From Rhynchospora pubera (lineage: Eukaryota; Streptophyta; Magnoliopsida; Poales; Cyperaceae), in the NCBI GenBank assembly GCA_028095005.1, contig CM051462.1, positions 239,190,973-239,254,972 of the forward strand: a stretch of 64,000 nt of DNA, read 5' to 3'. Of this stretch, positions 49,079 to 59,074 are shown piece after piece (positions within the stretch are counted from its first letter, which is position 1; every line of letters begins with the position of its first letter). The translations under genes were made by a program, and so were the position numbers. Under the pieces are notes generated by a model that saw nothing but the letters and a program-made list of their open reading frames with translations, was not told where the DNA came from and did not search any database.

Positions 49079-49503
49079 TTATCATGGTATTTTGATTGAT
49101 GATTAGCATTTTTGTCATGATTTCCATTTAGTCATTTACAATGTACCGTTTCTACAGACGAAATTTTTACAAAACCCTTGGAGGATTAGGTCCATACATA
49201 GATAATGGTTATCAATTGATAAACTTGCACTTTGTTGCTGATACGATTATTTTATGTCCATCAAATGAAAACACGATTCATGCCCTAAAAGACTTTTTAT
49301 TGGGTTTAAGGCGCTGTCGGGTATGAAAATTAATTACGATCAATGCGAAGCGTACTCAATGAATATTAGCTAATATTTTTGGACGTCAGTTACATAGCTT
49401 TCCACTCGCTTACTTGGGAATCCCATTGCATTGGAAAAAACAAGATATAAAGATTGGCAAGAGATTTTAGACAATTTCCAAAGCAAGTTACAAAGTTGGA
49501 AGG

Positions 49504-52031
49504 GGATCCGGATCCTCTGGACTTCTCCGAAAAGAAGACCAGTGGACTTCCTCAGATCTGAACCGTTCGATCTAAACGAACGGTTAGATGTCGAGCGAAT
49601 CCTTCTTCCGTCCCAAAAATAAAAAAAAGGAAAAACGCAGTATACGCTGGTCTTTGTATACGCAGCCCAGAATCTTCTTCTCTCAAAACCAAACAAACCA
49701 ACTACTCGCCTTTGCCTCTCAAAACCAACCAAAGCACCAGTAGAACCCGTCGAGCTCTTTTTGATTGCCTCTCGCAACCACCGGCTCCAGTTTCTAGGCG
49801 CGACAATGGTGCCACTTGTCAAACAGAAGGGGAGGGAAAGGATAACGAGAAAGAGAAGGAGAAGAAGGGGAAGCCTCTGCCACGTGAGACCCGACGGATC
49901 GACCAGTTCTTGCAGAAAACCTCGGTAAATCCTGACGTGAATCAAGATGAGAATCTGGTGAAAACCTCAGCAAATCTAGACATTTTGCGATGTTATTTTT
50001 TGGGTGGAACAGTGAGGACGATGTTATTTTTTGCTAGGATTTTACTCCATGTGTATTCAAATTTCAGAAAGTGACAATTCTTACATGAATTATTATTGGA
50101 ATAGTTTTTATGAGGCTTCAATGAAATAAAATTGGGTGGATTGTTACGTGTGCAGTTGTTATCTCTTATGATTAAAGTTGAAACTTAATTTGTCATTTGG
50201 GATTGGTTTTTGCATTTCCCTTTGTACTAGTTGTTGGTACTGGTTCTTTTTATAAGTATAGGGTTAAGGGGCTGGTATTGTACCAGTATAGTGTTGGTTG
50301 GTACTGGTGCCAGGTCTTTATTCTACGAAATGATTGTTTATTTAAATGTATAGTATATGTCTTATTTGCTCTCCTTCTATCATAAATTTGATTTAATGTT
50401 TTTTATTCTACAGAATGGTTGTTTTTGACTCGTTAGTCGTTTATTAATTTCATATTTATATAAGCAAAATTGACAAAAGAAATTTAGAAAAAAACAGATG
50501 TTTATGTGACAAAAGAAATTTGCTACTAAGTAAAGTCATATTGAATAAAAACTACTAAAAGCACTGTTCTTTAGAGCAAATGTAGTATGTCTCAGATGTT
50601 TATGCGAACAAAAACCAATTGCTCAAAGTGTTCTTTTATGAATTTGTTGTTTATGTCTCATGATTTTATAATGAATTTTGCAGTTATAATTAAATTAGCA
50701 ATCAAAATTGGACATATTATAACAAGAATCTATACATTTGCATCACAGCACCAAACAAATTGTCCAAAAGACGTTTTTTTTATATATATATACATATTTA
50801 CAAGGTTCTCCTCATTCTCAATTTTCTTTCTTCACTTTACAAGTTTATATGCGGAAAATTTGAATACTACAAAAAAAAGGAAAACAAACTAGACATTTGG
50901 CTGCTCCCAGTGCAAGAAAAAACAACCATTAAAATAATAATGGCAAAAAAAAAATGCAACAATAACTATCAATGTTTAAACATTCATACGCCCTACACTA
51001 AGCAAAAGCAAGTTTCTGCTATCATAATCTATTATCTAGAAGTTCCCTAATTATCATCTTAAAGTTCTCTAATTAAATCTGGTCATCCGGAGGTGGAACA
51101 AGGTCACCAACATTTTTCCTAACTGGTGCCATATCCAAATCGAATCCAAATCCAGATTGTAAAATGCATCAGGTAATTCCATTAAATTTAAGTCATCAAT
51201 TGGATCAACATCAGGAAATGGTTTTATGTTCTGCAACTAGTCAGGTACACTATGCTGCTGCTCTTCCATGTTTGCCCTTGAGAACAGGTCTGTCAGCACT
51301 TAAGCTGCTATGCGAGTTCACATAGGGAAGATCAGGTTGAGGAAATACATCTTGTGGTAAAGGGGCAGGTTCCAGATATGGCAGTTCCCTCACTGACTCG
51401 TTGCCTTGCTCAGATTGTACCGCTGCATCATGCCAAATAGCATCAGGGAATTGGGGTCGAAGTGCAGAGCTGAATTGAACCCTGAATTGTGCCAACAAAT
51501 TAGGATTGCGAAGAAACTTAGCTAAGAAGGAAACCATCTGCTTCTGCATTTCAACAATGATTTGCTCAATCATTGTATATATCTATATATAATTCATACT
51601 CAGAAAGAGAGAAAATAAACTAAATCAACCATGTATATAAAAGGCATTCAGGAACGACTTGAGCATTTAAATGCTGAAAAACATGAGTACCGACAAAAAA
51701 AGCAAAGAAAATAAGAGAGTCGACGAAGAGCTAGGGTTTGCTTCGATTTTCTACAATTTGCTTTCATGGCTGAAAAAGAGGCGGAGGATCGATTTCTTGC
51801 GATTTCGTTCGATCGGCAAAGAAGAGGGTTTTTCTGCGGTTTATTCCTTTCTCTCAAAGGTTGGAGAAGAGATTCTGGAATGCGTATACGAAGACCAGCG
51901 TATTTCTGTTTTTTTTTTTTGGCACGGAAGAAGGATCCTCTCGACATCTAACCGTTCGTTTAGATTGAACGGTTTAGATCTGAGGAAGTCCACTTGTCTT
52001 CTTTTTGGAGAAGTCCAGAGGATCCGGATCC
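49504..52031. mobile_element. Non-autonomous Mutator-like element (2528 bp), possible Pack-MULE
   Basis: The termini are about 190-bp inverted repeats starting GGATCCGGATCCTCTGGACT at both ends (49504 inward and 52031 inward), about 85-90% alike by eye. A perfect 9-bp duplication, GTTGGAAGG, lies at 49495-49503 and 52032-52040. Long inverted repeats plus a 9-bp duplication are diagnostic of the Mutator superfamily. No transposase-like ORF was found, so it depends on another copy. Internally, a plus frame at 49712-50074 is charged (RETRRIDQFLQKTS) and unassigned, and a minus frame at 51250-51573 resembles a heat-shock factor. Capture of host gene pieces would make it a Pack-MULE. Confidence 0.9.
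51060..51573 (-). pseudogene. Heat-shock-factor-like fragment captured in the MULE
   Basis: The minus frame starts MIEQIIVEMQK and continues QMVSFLAKFLRNPNLLAQF. This strongly recalls the end of the HR-A/B oligomerisation region in plant class A heat-shock factors, where a Q.QMM.FLAK...NP.FL.QF pattern precedes the linker. It continues for 107 residues to a stop. Beyond the stop, another frame resumes with KPFPDVDPIDDLNLMELPDA, as though one frameshift broke the C-terminal part. No DNA-binding domain is present. The identification is from pattern memory and needs a search. Confidence 0.5.
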
Positions 52032-52114
52032 GTTGGAAGGGGTGTCTTCTTTCTTATGAGGGCAAAGTTACTTTGATAAATAGTGTGCTCTCTTTCTTGG
52101 CTATATGCGTTTGG

Positions 52115-52300
52115 ATGGAGGCCGGATAAGCATAAGGATAAGGATTAGCACGAGTTTCTACAATTTTTTTATTCTTATTCAAATTACATAGTTTTGTTAG
52201 TATATGAATAAGGGACCGGATAAGTCCAAATTCTTTATCCTTGTGTTGTATGGGTTGCACAAGAATAAAAAAATTAGAATTTATTCTTATCCGGATCTTT
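52115..52300. mobile_element. Possible small inverted-repeat insertion within the LINE relic
   Basis: GGCCGGATAAGCATAAGGAT on the left and TTATTCTTATCCGGATC on the right are inverted relative to one another, with further GGATAAGG/CCTTATCC words inside. LINE-like coding resumes after it. Exact ends and a target duplication were not found. Confidence 0.4.
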
Positions 52301-53411
52301 ATTCTTGTATACCAAAAAAATACAAATACAAATATATACTATTCAATCTTTTTTTTTTTGGCATGTTGGACTCAAGAAAAACTATCATTTGATCAATTAG
52401 GAGAGTGTCTCTTACTAAAAAAACAAGGGGGTTAGGGATTACCAACCTAAGAAACATGAACTATGCTTTGTTAGATAAATGGTGGTGAAGAATAAAAGAT
52501 CCAAATTATCATGGTTGTCCGAAAGATATAATTGTCCATAAATATGACACCACCCTAAACAGAAATAAGTGGTCTCCAAAGTACTTTAAAAATATATAAA
52601 ATAAATAGTCAAAATAAACTGCTCTTTTGAGGTAGGGAATAGTAATTTAGTGCGATGTTGGACAGATAAGTGGTATGGTGAAATTTCCATAAATATTTTA
52701 TCCCCATCTCTTTATAATATTTGCACCAACAAAATGATCACACAAGATGCTTTTCAAATATGTTGTGGGGGCAATATTTTGGATTTTATGGAATAATCGA
52801 AATAAAATGAGTTTTAAGTCATATAAGTATCATACTTATAGATATACTACTTTCTTAATTAAATCTTTGTTTAATCATTGGTCAATTTTGTGAAAATCTG
52901 CATTGAAGGAGCAAGTTTTTGGATGATCCTGACGTTATTGAGCTTTCTCTTTAGGTGAATCAAGGTGGAAAAATGGTTGATGTGGGGCGACAATGTGACA
53001 TCCATTGGATTAAGAAGGGGTGTCAAAATAAGCATGCTACTAATCTCTGGTCTATTTCTCATATTGTTTTTTTGAATGACTTTATTTGTGTTTTGTAATT
53101 ATTTTTGTGATCTCATGAGGTTGTTTACTTCATGCGCTAGAGGTTAGGGGATAATAAAAAGGGGTATTTGTACCATATGTCGGTTCCGTTGCAACATGCG
53201 GTAGAGTTATCCTATCAAATTCTACTATATTTGTATTAAGACTATGTACGTTTAATGAAAGTGGTAGAGCATTCAAATTAAAGCTCTACTTGTTTCAAAA
53301 AAAAAAAAAAAGTGCTCCATCAGGCAGAAATGTATTCAAATTAAGAAGAAATGTATTTCATATATAGGTACTGGTACATATATAGCACATATTAATGTCA
53401 TGTAACCCCAA

Positions 53412-53547
53412 GTACATAAATACATATAACGGGGTCATGCATACACAGAAAATCGCATAAAAGCGATGCTGTCATATAGGTACATAAATACATATAACAG
53501 GGTCATGCATACACAGAAAATCGCATAAAAGCGATGCTGTCATATAT
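53412..53547. repeat. 68-bp tandem duplication downstream of GASA
   Basis: Two copies (53412-53479, 53480-53547) are identical apart from about two bases. Each contains the short hairpin ATCGCATAAAAGCGAT. They lie 56 bases beyond the GASA stop codon, probably in its 3' untranslated region. Confidence 0.95.
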
Positions 53548-53602
53548 TTATAGATAAACATATAATTAATTAATATGAAAAAAGGGTGTTATTTTGTGGA
53601 AT

Positions 53603-54363
53603 TTACGGGCATTTGTAGGCACCACCATGAGTCTTCATATTAGCATAACAAGGGCATTCCTCCTTGTTACCGCTGGTACCGCTCGGTACGCATGAGCACC
53701 GCTGACAACATGTGTTGCAAGCCCTAAGGCACATCTTTGGCTTCCACGACTTACTGCAGCGGAGGTTGCACTTGGCTTTGCAATCTACATTCATATATTC
53801 ATTCAGAAGGAATATTTACCATTTTATTTGGCATGCATAGACCTTTCCGTGTTTCACAGCACGCGTATTTACCATTTTCGTACTAAGAGCTTTTGGTCAT
53901 TTTTAGATAAAAATTGAAAAATCAAAATGTGGGCATATATATATATATATTTTGGCTCCAAATTAAATTAATTAAGCTGTGCTATATTAATATTAATAAT
54001 AGTTTGATATAGTTTTCCATTGGAACTTCTGAATGGAGTTGAGATTTTTCTTTCTTTTAATTACGAGAAATGAAGTAAATTAAATTTGGACGGGATTAAT
54101 TTTACCTATGGCCTCAGCTCCTTGTATCCACGGCTGCTCGATTACATTCATCTGAAAAAGCATATATATTTGATATTCAGATATATTAGCTAGCTAGGTA
54201 TAGGTATATATATCAGAACGAATTAATACAGAGAAGTAGAATTAATAGGAAATTAAAAGTGTTACAGTTAATCAATTATATTGCAAGACGATCGAGACGC
54301 AGAACTGACCTCAACAAGGAGCACGAGGAGAAGGAATCCTACGAAGAAGTTGGAATTTGCCAT
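53603..54363 (-). CDS. GASA/snakin cysteine-rich secreted peptide
   Basis: Three exons on the minus strand (54363-54310, 54151-54106, 53784-53603) close in frame to 93 residues. GASA (gibberellic acid stimulated) or snakin peptides are secreted, cysteine-rich proteins linked to hormone responses, growth and antimicrobial defence. The signal peptide is MANSNFFVGFLLLVLLVE. A short spacer (MNVIEQPWIQGAEAI) precedes the 60-residue GASA domain, which begins DCKAKCNLRC and ends YKCP. All 12 family cysteines are present in the standard spacing, including CNTCCQRCSCVP and ECPCY. The three-exon layout with a tiny middle exon is usual for the family. A TATA word lies about 90 bases upstream of the ATG. 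Nothing suggests inactivation. Confidence 0.93.
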
Positions 54364-54448
54364 GACCGATCGATGGAGAAGTTGAAAATTAAACACTGGC
54401 CAGGGCCCAAGGAGATGATGACAATTAATTAAGTGTATCGTTCTTGTT

Positions 54449-54458
54449 CTTATATAAA
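54449..54458 (-). promoter_or_regulatory. Putative TATA box of the GASA gene
   Basis: On the minus strand the word TTTATATAAG lies about 90 bases upstream of the GASA start codon, a usual distance once a short leader is allowed for. Confidence 0.55.
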
Positions 54459-54469
54459 GAGCAACGGCT

Positions 54470-55430
54470 AATTCTATTTCTGGTGTACATCCGACGTTCT
54501 CGGCATGCCCATTATTATTCTTATTACTTATGCTCAACTCATCACTCATGGCTAACAATAACATTCCGCAATCAACAAATTTTCTTTTTTTAACGAACAA
54601 TGCGCGCGTTGACTATGTGTTTTACAGGTACCTTACTAATTTAAATTTTAATTCAAGTATTATATATTAGGAACTAATCAACACTAATAGCATGAAAATT
54701 CTGATTGGTTTCATGAACTGTTCAGCAACTCCTACTATCTATATGTTGAATTGAATGTTTCTCCTTTTTATTTATTTATTATTATTATTATTTTTTTGCA
54801 AAGAAACGTTGTTATTCTTCAAAATAAAATTATACGGGAAAGTAATAATTAACAATTGCAGTGCTATGGTGTACATATCAATTAAAAATTGTAAACTGAA
54901 CAGTATAAAGCCACTGTCATATTAAAGTATATATATTATCCCCTCTTAAGATATCGCTTGCATTTTCATTGACCACAAGCGAATTAAATTTTATACGACT
55001 ACTTGTGAAAATTGTAAACAAAAAAAAAGAGCAAAATGAATTGAATGTTCTTTTACCAAGAAAGATCAAACAATTTAGTTAGAATTGAAACAAAAATATC
55101 GTGTTTATATAAGCATTACCTCAATATATTGCAATATATTATTAATGCCGACAAACCAAATTCTAATGTTAATTTGTAAAATTGATACGACCAGATTTGT
55201 AAAAGAAGTTGTAATTTCTTCATAAGTTCATTTACAAGTAGCAGTAGTAGGTTATTAAAGTGACGATCCAATTTGTAAAGTTTTTTTTTTCGATACAACT
55301 AGATAGCGGCTATCTAGGGAGATCCAATTTGTAAAGTTGCCATGAGCGTTTTCAGTTTCAGCTTCGCCTACTTTTGGAACCGGGGTGAAGAAAAGATATA
55401 AAAAGGCCTCAGAACCTAATTATCAAAAGC
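54470..55430. other. Upstream of GASA, AT-rich
   Basis: No gene or element boundary was found between the GASA promoter and the tRNA-like sequence. Confidence 0.5.
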
Positions 55431-55502
55431 GTCGATATGTCCGAGTGGTTAAGGAGACAGACTTGAAATCTGCCCGCGCAGGTTCGAACCCTGCTGTCTA
55501 CG
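55431..55502 (+). pseudogene. tRNA-Ser(UGA) copy lacking the variable arm
   Basis: The 72-bp sequence starts GTCGATATGTCCGAGTGGTT and has an intact D arm, an anticodon arm CAGAC-TTGAAA-TCTG (anticodon TGA) and a T arm GCAGGTTCGAACCCTGC. Serine tRNAs are type II and carry a long variable arm of about a dozen or more bases; here the anticodon stem runs almost straight into CCCGCGCAGG, so most of that arm is missing. The 3' acceptor strand (TGTCTACG) also has a mismatch opposite the third base of the 5' strand. Seryl-tRNA synthetase recognises the long arm, so this is probably a pseudogene. It sits in a T-rich flank, which could act as a Pol III terminator. Confidence 0.75.
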
Positions 55503-55774
55503 ATTTTTTTTTTTTTTTTTTGTTTTCTTCCTTTCTTTTGTCGACAGTAGACACATTCGAGTTATCTTCTTTGTGTTTATTATTACTTAATTCTTTGCGC
55601 ATGTGATGTTGTGATGACACATAGGCCAGGTTATAACGATCATCGAACGTGGACCAAGGTTGGGATTTAGTATTGTGCGAAAGCTAACGCTATAAAATAA
55701 AGTATTCAAGTTGACTAATCTACACATCTATATATGTTTATGCACATATATAAGATTATCAGAAAATCTTATGC

Positions 55775-55969
55775 TAGTATATATTTAAACGTTTATACGG
55801 CTCAAAACTGACAGGCCTAGTTGTAACAGTTTGTCATGAAGGTTTGCTAGTAGCCACTTTGCCTCCAGGCTGTTAGTCTGTTAGTGTTACTACCGAAAAA
55901 AAGATATAAATTCGGGTCAGTTCGGCCAGTCGGCCCCAAGTCCCCAGTCTACACTTTCCTCCTCGCATC
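55775..55969. repeat. Left copy of a ~195-bp direct repeat flanking the TFIIE-alpha relic
   Basis: It matches 60308-60539 in the same orientation: GTTTATACGGCTCAAAACTG, GACAGGCCTAGTTGTAA, GTTAGTGTTACTACCGAAAA and GTCTACACTTTCCTCCTCGC. The right copy has an extra ~33 bases. The right copy continues into a CT-rich, leader-like sequence that is absent here, where a foldback element takes over. Confidence 0.85.
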
Positions 55970-55984
55970 GGAAAAATTGAAACT

Positions 55985-56128
55985 AATATTACTGTTCATT
56001 CGAATTTCAATAATAACTGTAAAAAAATTCGAAATTTTAAAAATAACGTTGTTGAATTGGCATCCCAATTGACGATTCTACAAATTGCTTGAATCGGCAT
56101 CCCAATTGACTATCCAAGTGCCTGAGAT
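55985..56128. mobile_element. Half copy of the 16.4-kb foldback family
   Basis: ACTGTTCATTCGAATTTCAA, AAAAATAACGTTGTTGAATT and GGCATCCCAATTGAC correspond in order to the left arm of the element at 16405-16970. No inverted partner was found, so only one arm is present. Confidence 0.6.
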
Positions 56129-56650
56129 ACTTCCTATTTGGACCCTTAATTTTTCAAAAAAGACTCCAGGCAAGTGCCTGAGATACTTTCTATTTGGATT
56201 CGCCACTGTTTGTATCATCTGGTGATAGTTATATTCGGGTTCTCTCTAGAAGTTAGTGATTCAGTAGATCTGTTATTTTTGAGGTAGAGGAGGCAGATGT
56301 TCATTGCAAATTTGCAAAAATGTAGGTGGATTGTATTTCATGGATACAAACAATGTCTCGCCGAATAGGGAATAAAGGCTCTTTTTAGGTAAAGCTGTAC
56401 AAAGCAATGTTTCATGCAACAGTTGTTAGCCTAACCCAGTTAAGACAGATTCTGCATGTCCTAATTCTGTTCAATATATCCTTCTTAGCACTTCTTTTTT
56501 AGGTCAAAATCGGGAGTTGGCATTCATCTGACCACTTCCCCTGGGAAATATAATATGACTAAACCCAGAAAAAAAAATGTATCAATTTCAATCCTTAACA
56601 CTGTTAGTCCAACAAAACCCGAGTTTTAGAAGTGATATGCTAATTGTTAA

Positions 56651-56959
56651 GGCCATGTTTGGTAGAGGAGTAAAACGTGGAGTAGCTTAAGGAGGAGTAA
56701 ATAGTTAATCCACTTTACTCCTCCAACTTTATCATGTTTGGTATAAAAAAATGAAATAAATATGAAGTAAGAGTAAATAAATAATGATAACCAACAAATC
56801 ATCTCTTGATCCATGTGGAGTAACTTTACTCCACCTAAAATAGTAGAGTAATTTACTCCTCCTTACTTCACACTACTCCACCAAATTTAAATCATGTTTG
56901 GAGGAGTAAAAGTGGATTAAATGAGTTACTCCACCTTTAGTCCTCTACCAAACATGGCC
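56651..56959. mobile_element. MITE with GGCCATGTTTGGTAGAGGA termini
   Basis: The left end GGCCATGTTTGGTAGAGGAG is mirrored by the right end, whose reverse complement is GGCCATGTTTGGTAGAGGAC. Internal words such as GGAGTAAA and TTTACTCC recur in both orientations. At 309 bp there is no ORF. A clear target duplication was not seen. Confidence 0.85.
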
Positions 56960-57143
56960 AACATATTTTGGGAGTGGTCAATATTCTTGACCTGCTAATC
57001 AGTTGGACTGTATTTGATTTTATTTTATTTTTGAATGAAAATTTTCAACCTGGCATGAACAAGACCCCACCTTTCTACTATTCCTAGTCTTGTTGTTATC
57101 TTCATTTGTTTAACACACAACAAAAAAAAAAAAAATTCTACAG

Positions 57144-59020
57144 GCGCCAGTGGGTTAGAGAGGAAGATTTGGCTAAGGCATTGAAGCTGCATTCAAAACA
57201 ACTCCGTCGAATTTTGAGGTTTTTTTAGGAAGAGAAGTTTGTCACTAGGGACCATAGAAAAGAGGTTTGTAACTTTCTTTTGTCACTTTGTGATCCAAAC
57301 TTTAAAATTTGTCGTTTTTTAAAAAAAATGTCAATAGTCTCTGGTGACAAAAGCATGGGTCGCATATTTAAAACTATAGGTTTGAAAAGTAAATTCAGTC
57401 TCCCATGTTATATATATGATTTGTATAGTTTACTTGTTTATAAATACATGAATGATACTGCTACCATAACACTGTCTTTGTTTATGACAAAAAAATAATT
57501 GTTATAATTTCATATTAAACAATAAGTGTCATTATTTTCCACATCGTTTTACAATGTCAAACGGTGACCTCTCCATTAGAAGGTTCTAAGCCACCTTTTT
57601 ATGTGATTGTTCTCTGGTTTTTAAAATTTAGTGCTTCTTTGTTGTATATATATGATATATCGTTATATCCAGTCAGCAAAAGGTGCGAAAATATTTAGTG
57701 CAGCAGTTGCTGCTGCGACTGGCAAAGGCCATCAAACAGGTAAGGAAGGCGAGGAGAAGGTTAAAATGCATACCCATTCATACTGCTGCTTGGACTATGC
57801 ACAGGTGTCAGGTGCTATTCTTAGTAAAGGTTCTGTTTTGGACTTACATCTTAAGTACTTCATGTTTTTTAATTCTTATTTCCTTTCTTTAATACAAGCA
57901 GATCTATGATGTTGTTAGATACCGGATACACAAAATGAAGAAAAAGTTGAAAGATGAATTGGATAGTAGGAACACTGTCCAGACATATGTCTGTCCAAAT
58001 TGTGGAAAAAGGTAATGAAAAATCAAGAAGAGTTTCCAAGGGTTTGTTTGCCTCGTGGAGGCACAAAACTTGCTTAATTTTACACATTTCCTCTTGTTAG
58101 ATCGTGTTAATCATTCTATTGTCACTCAACAGCCAATCCAAACACATCACCTATGGAAATTAGCCTATGATGTAAATGATGCTCATTACAAGTTTTGGTT
58201 GCAGATACTCTGCTTTTGATGCACTGCAACTTATTAGTTTTACTGATGATGTGTTCCACTGCGAAAGATGTGATGGTGAACTTGTAGCTGAAAGTGACAA
58301 GCTTGCTGCAGATGAAATGGGAGATGGGGATGACAATAGGAGTCGGCGGCGGGAGAAATTGAAAGATCTTCTTAAGAGGATTGAGGTTTATCTTTTCTTT
58401 GTATTTTGCTATATAGTTTTGCTTTCTGGGTCACTTTTTCATTGCCCTTGGTAAACATTGATGTATTACATATGAAACTGCGATCTGGTTATTGTGGAGG
58501 CTGATATATAAAAATTAGCAGGGAGATTCACTTGTTTTGTATGTCAGGGTTTGCTTCTAAGAATTTAGGAGTTTGGTTTGGAAATTCTTCAGGACATTAA
58601 TATAATATTATTAGTGGAATTGATGCACTTGTTGCACCAACTACACCAGAAGGATCACCGTCTTTTTTACAAGCAAGCAACATTATAGTATATATCAGTT
58701 TTAAGAGCATTTTGTGTCAGGGTCGGTGTGAATAAGTATGAAATATCTAGTTTTGTTATACTGATCATATTACACACCTGTGGTTTTAGTTTTGCTATAT
58801 CATTTGGATGTAAATGTAGGAGCAACTGAACCCATTGACTGTACAACTGAGTAGGGTAAAAGACTTACCGGTACCTGATTTTGGGACACTGCAACAGTGG
58901 GAGGCAAGAGCAAGTGCAGCTGCTCGAGGATACGGTGAAATTGATCCTAATGATGCTAATAAGTCTTCTCAGGTTCCGGGATATGGCGGCATACCTATGC
59001 CTTCTCTTGGGGATACAAAG
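57144..59020 (+). pseudogene. Truncated TFIIE-alpha (general transcription factor IIE subunit 1) copy
   Basis: TFIIE-alpha helps load TFIIH into the RNA polymerase II pre-initiation complex. Five exon blocks match plant TFIIE-alpha: 57144-57264 (RQWVREEDLAKALKLHSKQL, the winged-helix end), 57673-57804 (GAKIFSAAVAAATGKG, EEKVKMHTHSYCCLDYAQ), 57902-58011 (IYDVVRYRIHKMKKKLKDEL, YVCPNCGKR of the zinc ribbon), 58205-58385 (YSAFDALQL, FHCERCDGELVAESDKLA) and 58820-59020 (LNPLTVQLSRVKDLP). Splice borders and phases between these blocks are intact. Two defects point to a pseudogene. The first block has an in-frame TAG where the family has Glu (FF-E-EEK). The 5' exon with the start codon and all exons after GDTK, including the acidic C-terminus, are absent. 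The zinc-ribbon cysteines remain. It is a partial duplication rather than a processed copy, because introns are kept. Confidence 0.85.
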
Positions 59021-59074
59021 GTTGCTGAATTGCATTTCATTTCCCTTCATTTTATTTTGAAACTTCAAAATTAA

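Larger units (their letters stand above)
49130..53312 (+). mobile_element. Second LINE relic, split by a MULE and a smaller insertion
   Basis: The left part (49141-49503) carries the end of a reverse-transcriptase domain: INLHFVADTIILCPSNEN (an altered form of the usual F-ADD motif), GMKINYDQCEAYSMNIS, and FPLAYLGIPLHWKKQD. The right part begins at 52032 and continues the same protein: joining across the insertion gives SKLQSWKG then CLLSYEGKVTLINSVLSFL, with no base lost after removal of one copy of the 9-bp duplication. Farther right, 52430-52560 encodes KKQGGLGITNLRNMNYALLD-like sequence and the relic ends in TTTCAAAAAAAAAAAAAAAG near 53312. Stops and frameshifts are frequent, so it is inactive. 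Confidence 0.8.

Noticed and set aside
49370..49945. 191-codon minus-strand frame
   Set aside because: It runs across the LINE/MULE boundary and through the MULE terminal repeat, so it is a chance frame over two unrelated elements.
53603..53794. GASA domain taken as a stand-alone 63-residue ORF
   Set aside because: Its apparent start codon lies in the intron; the spliced model with a signal peptide gives a proper 93-residue precursor.
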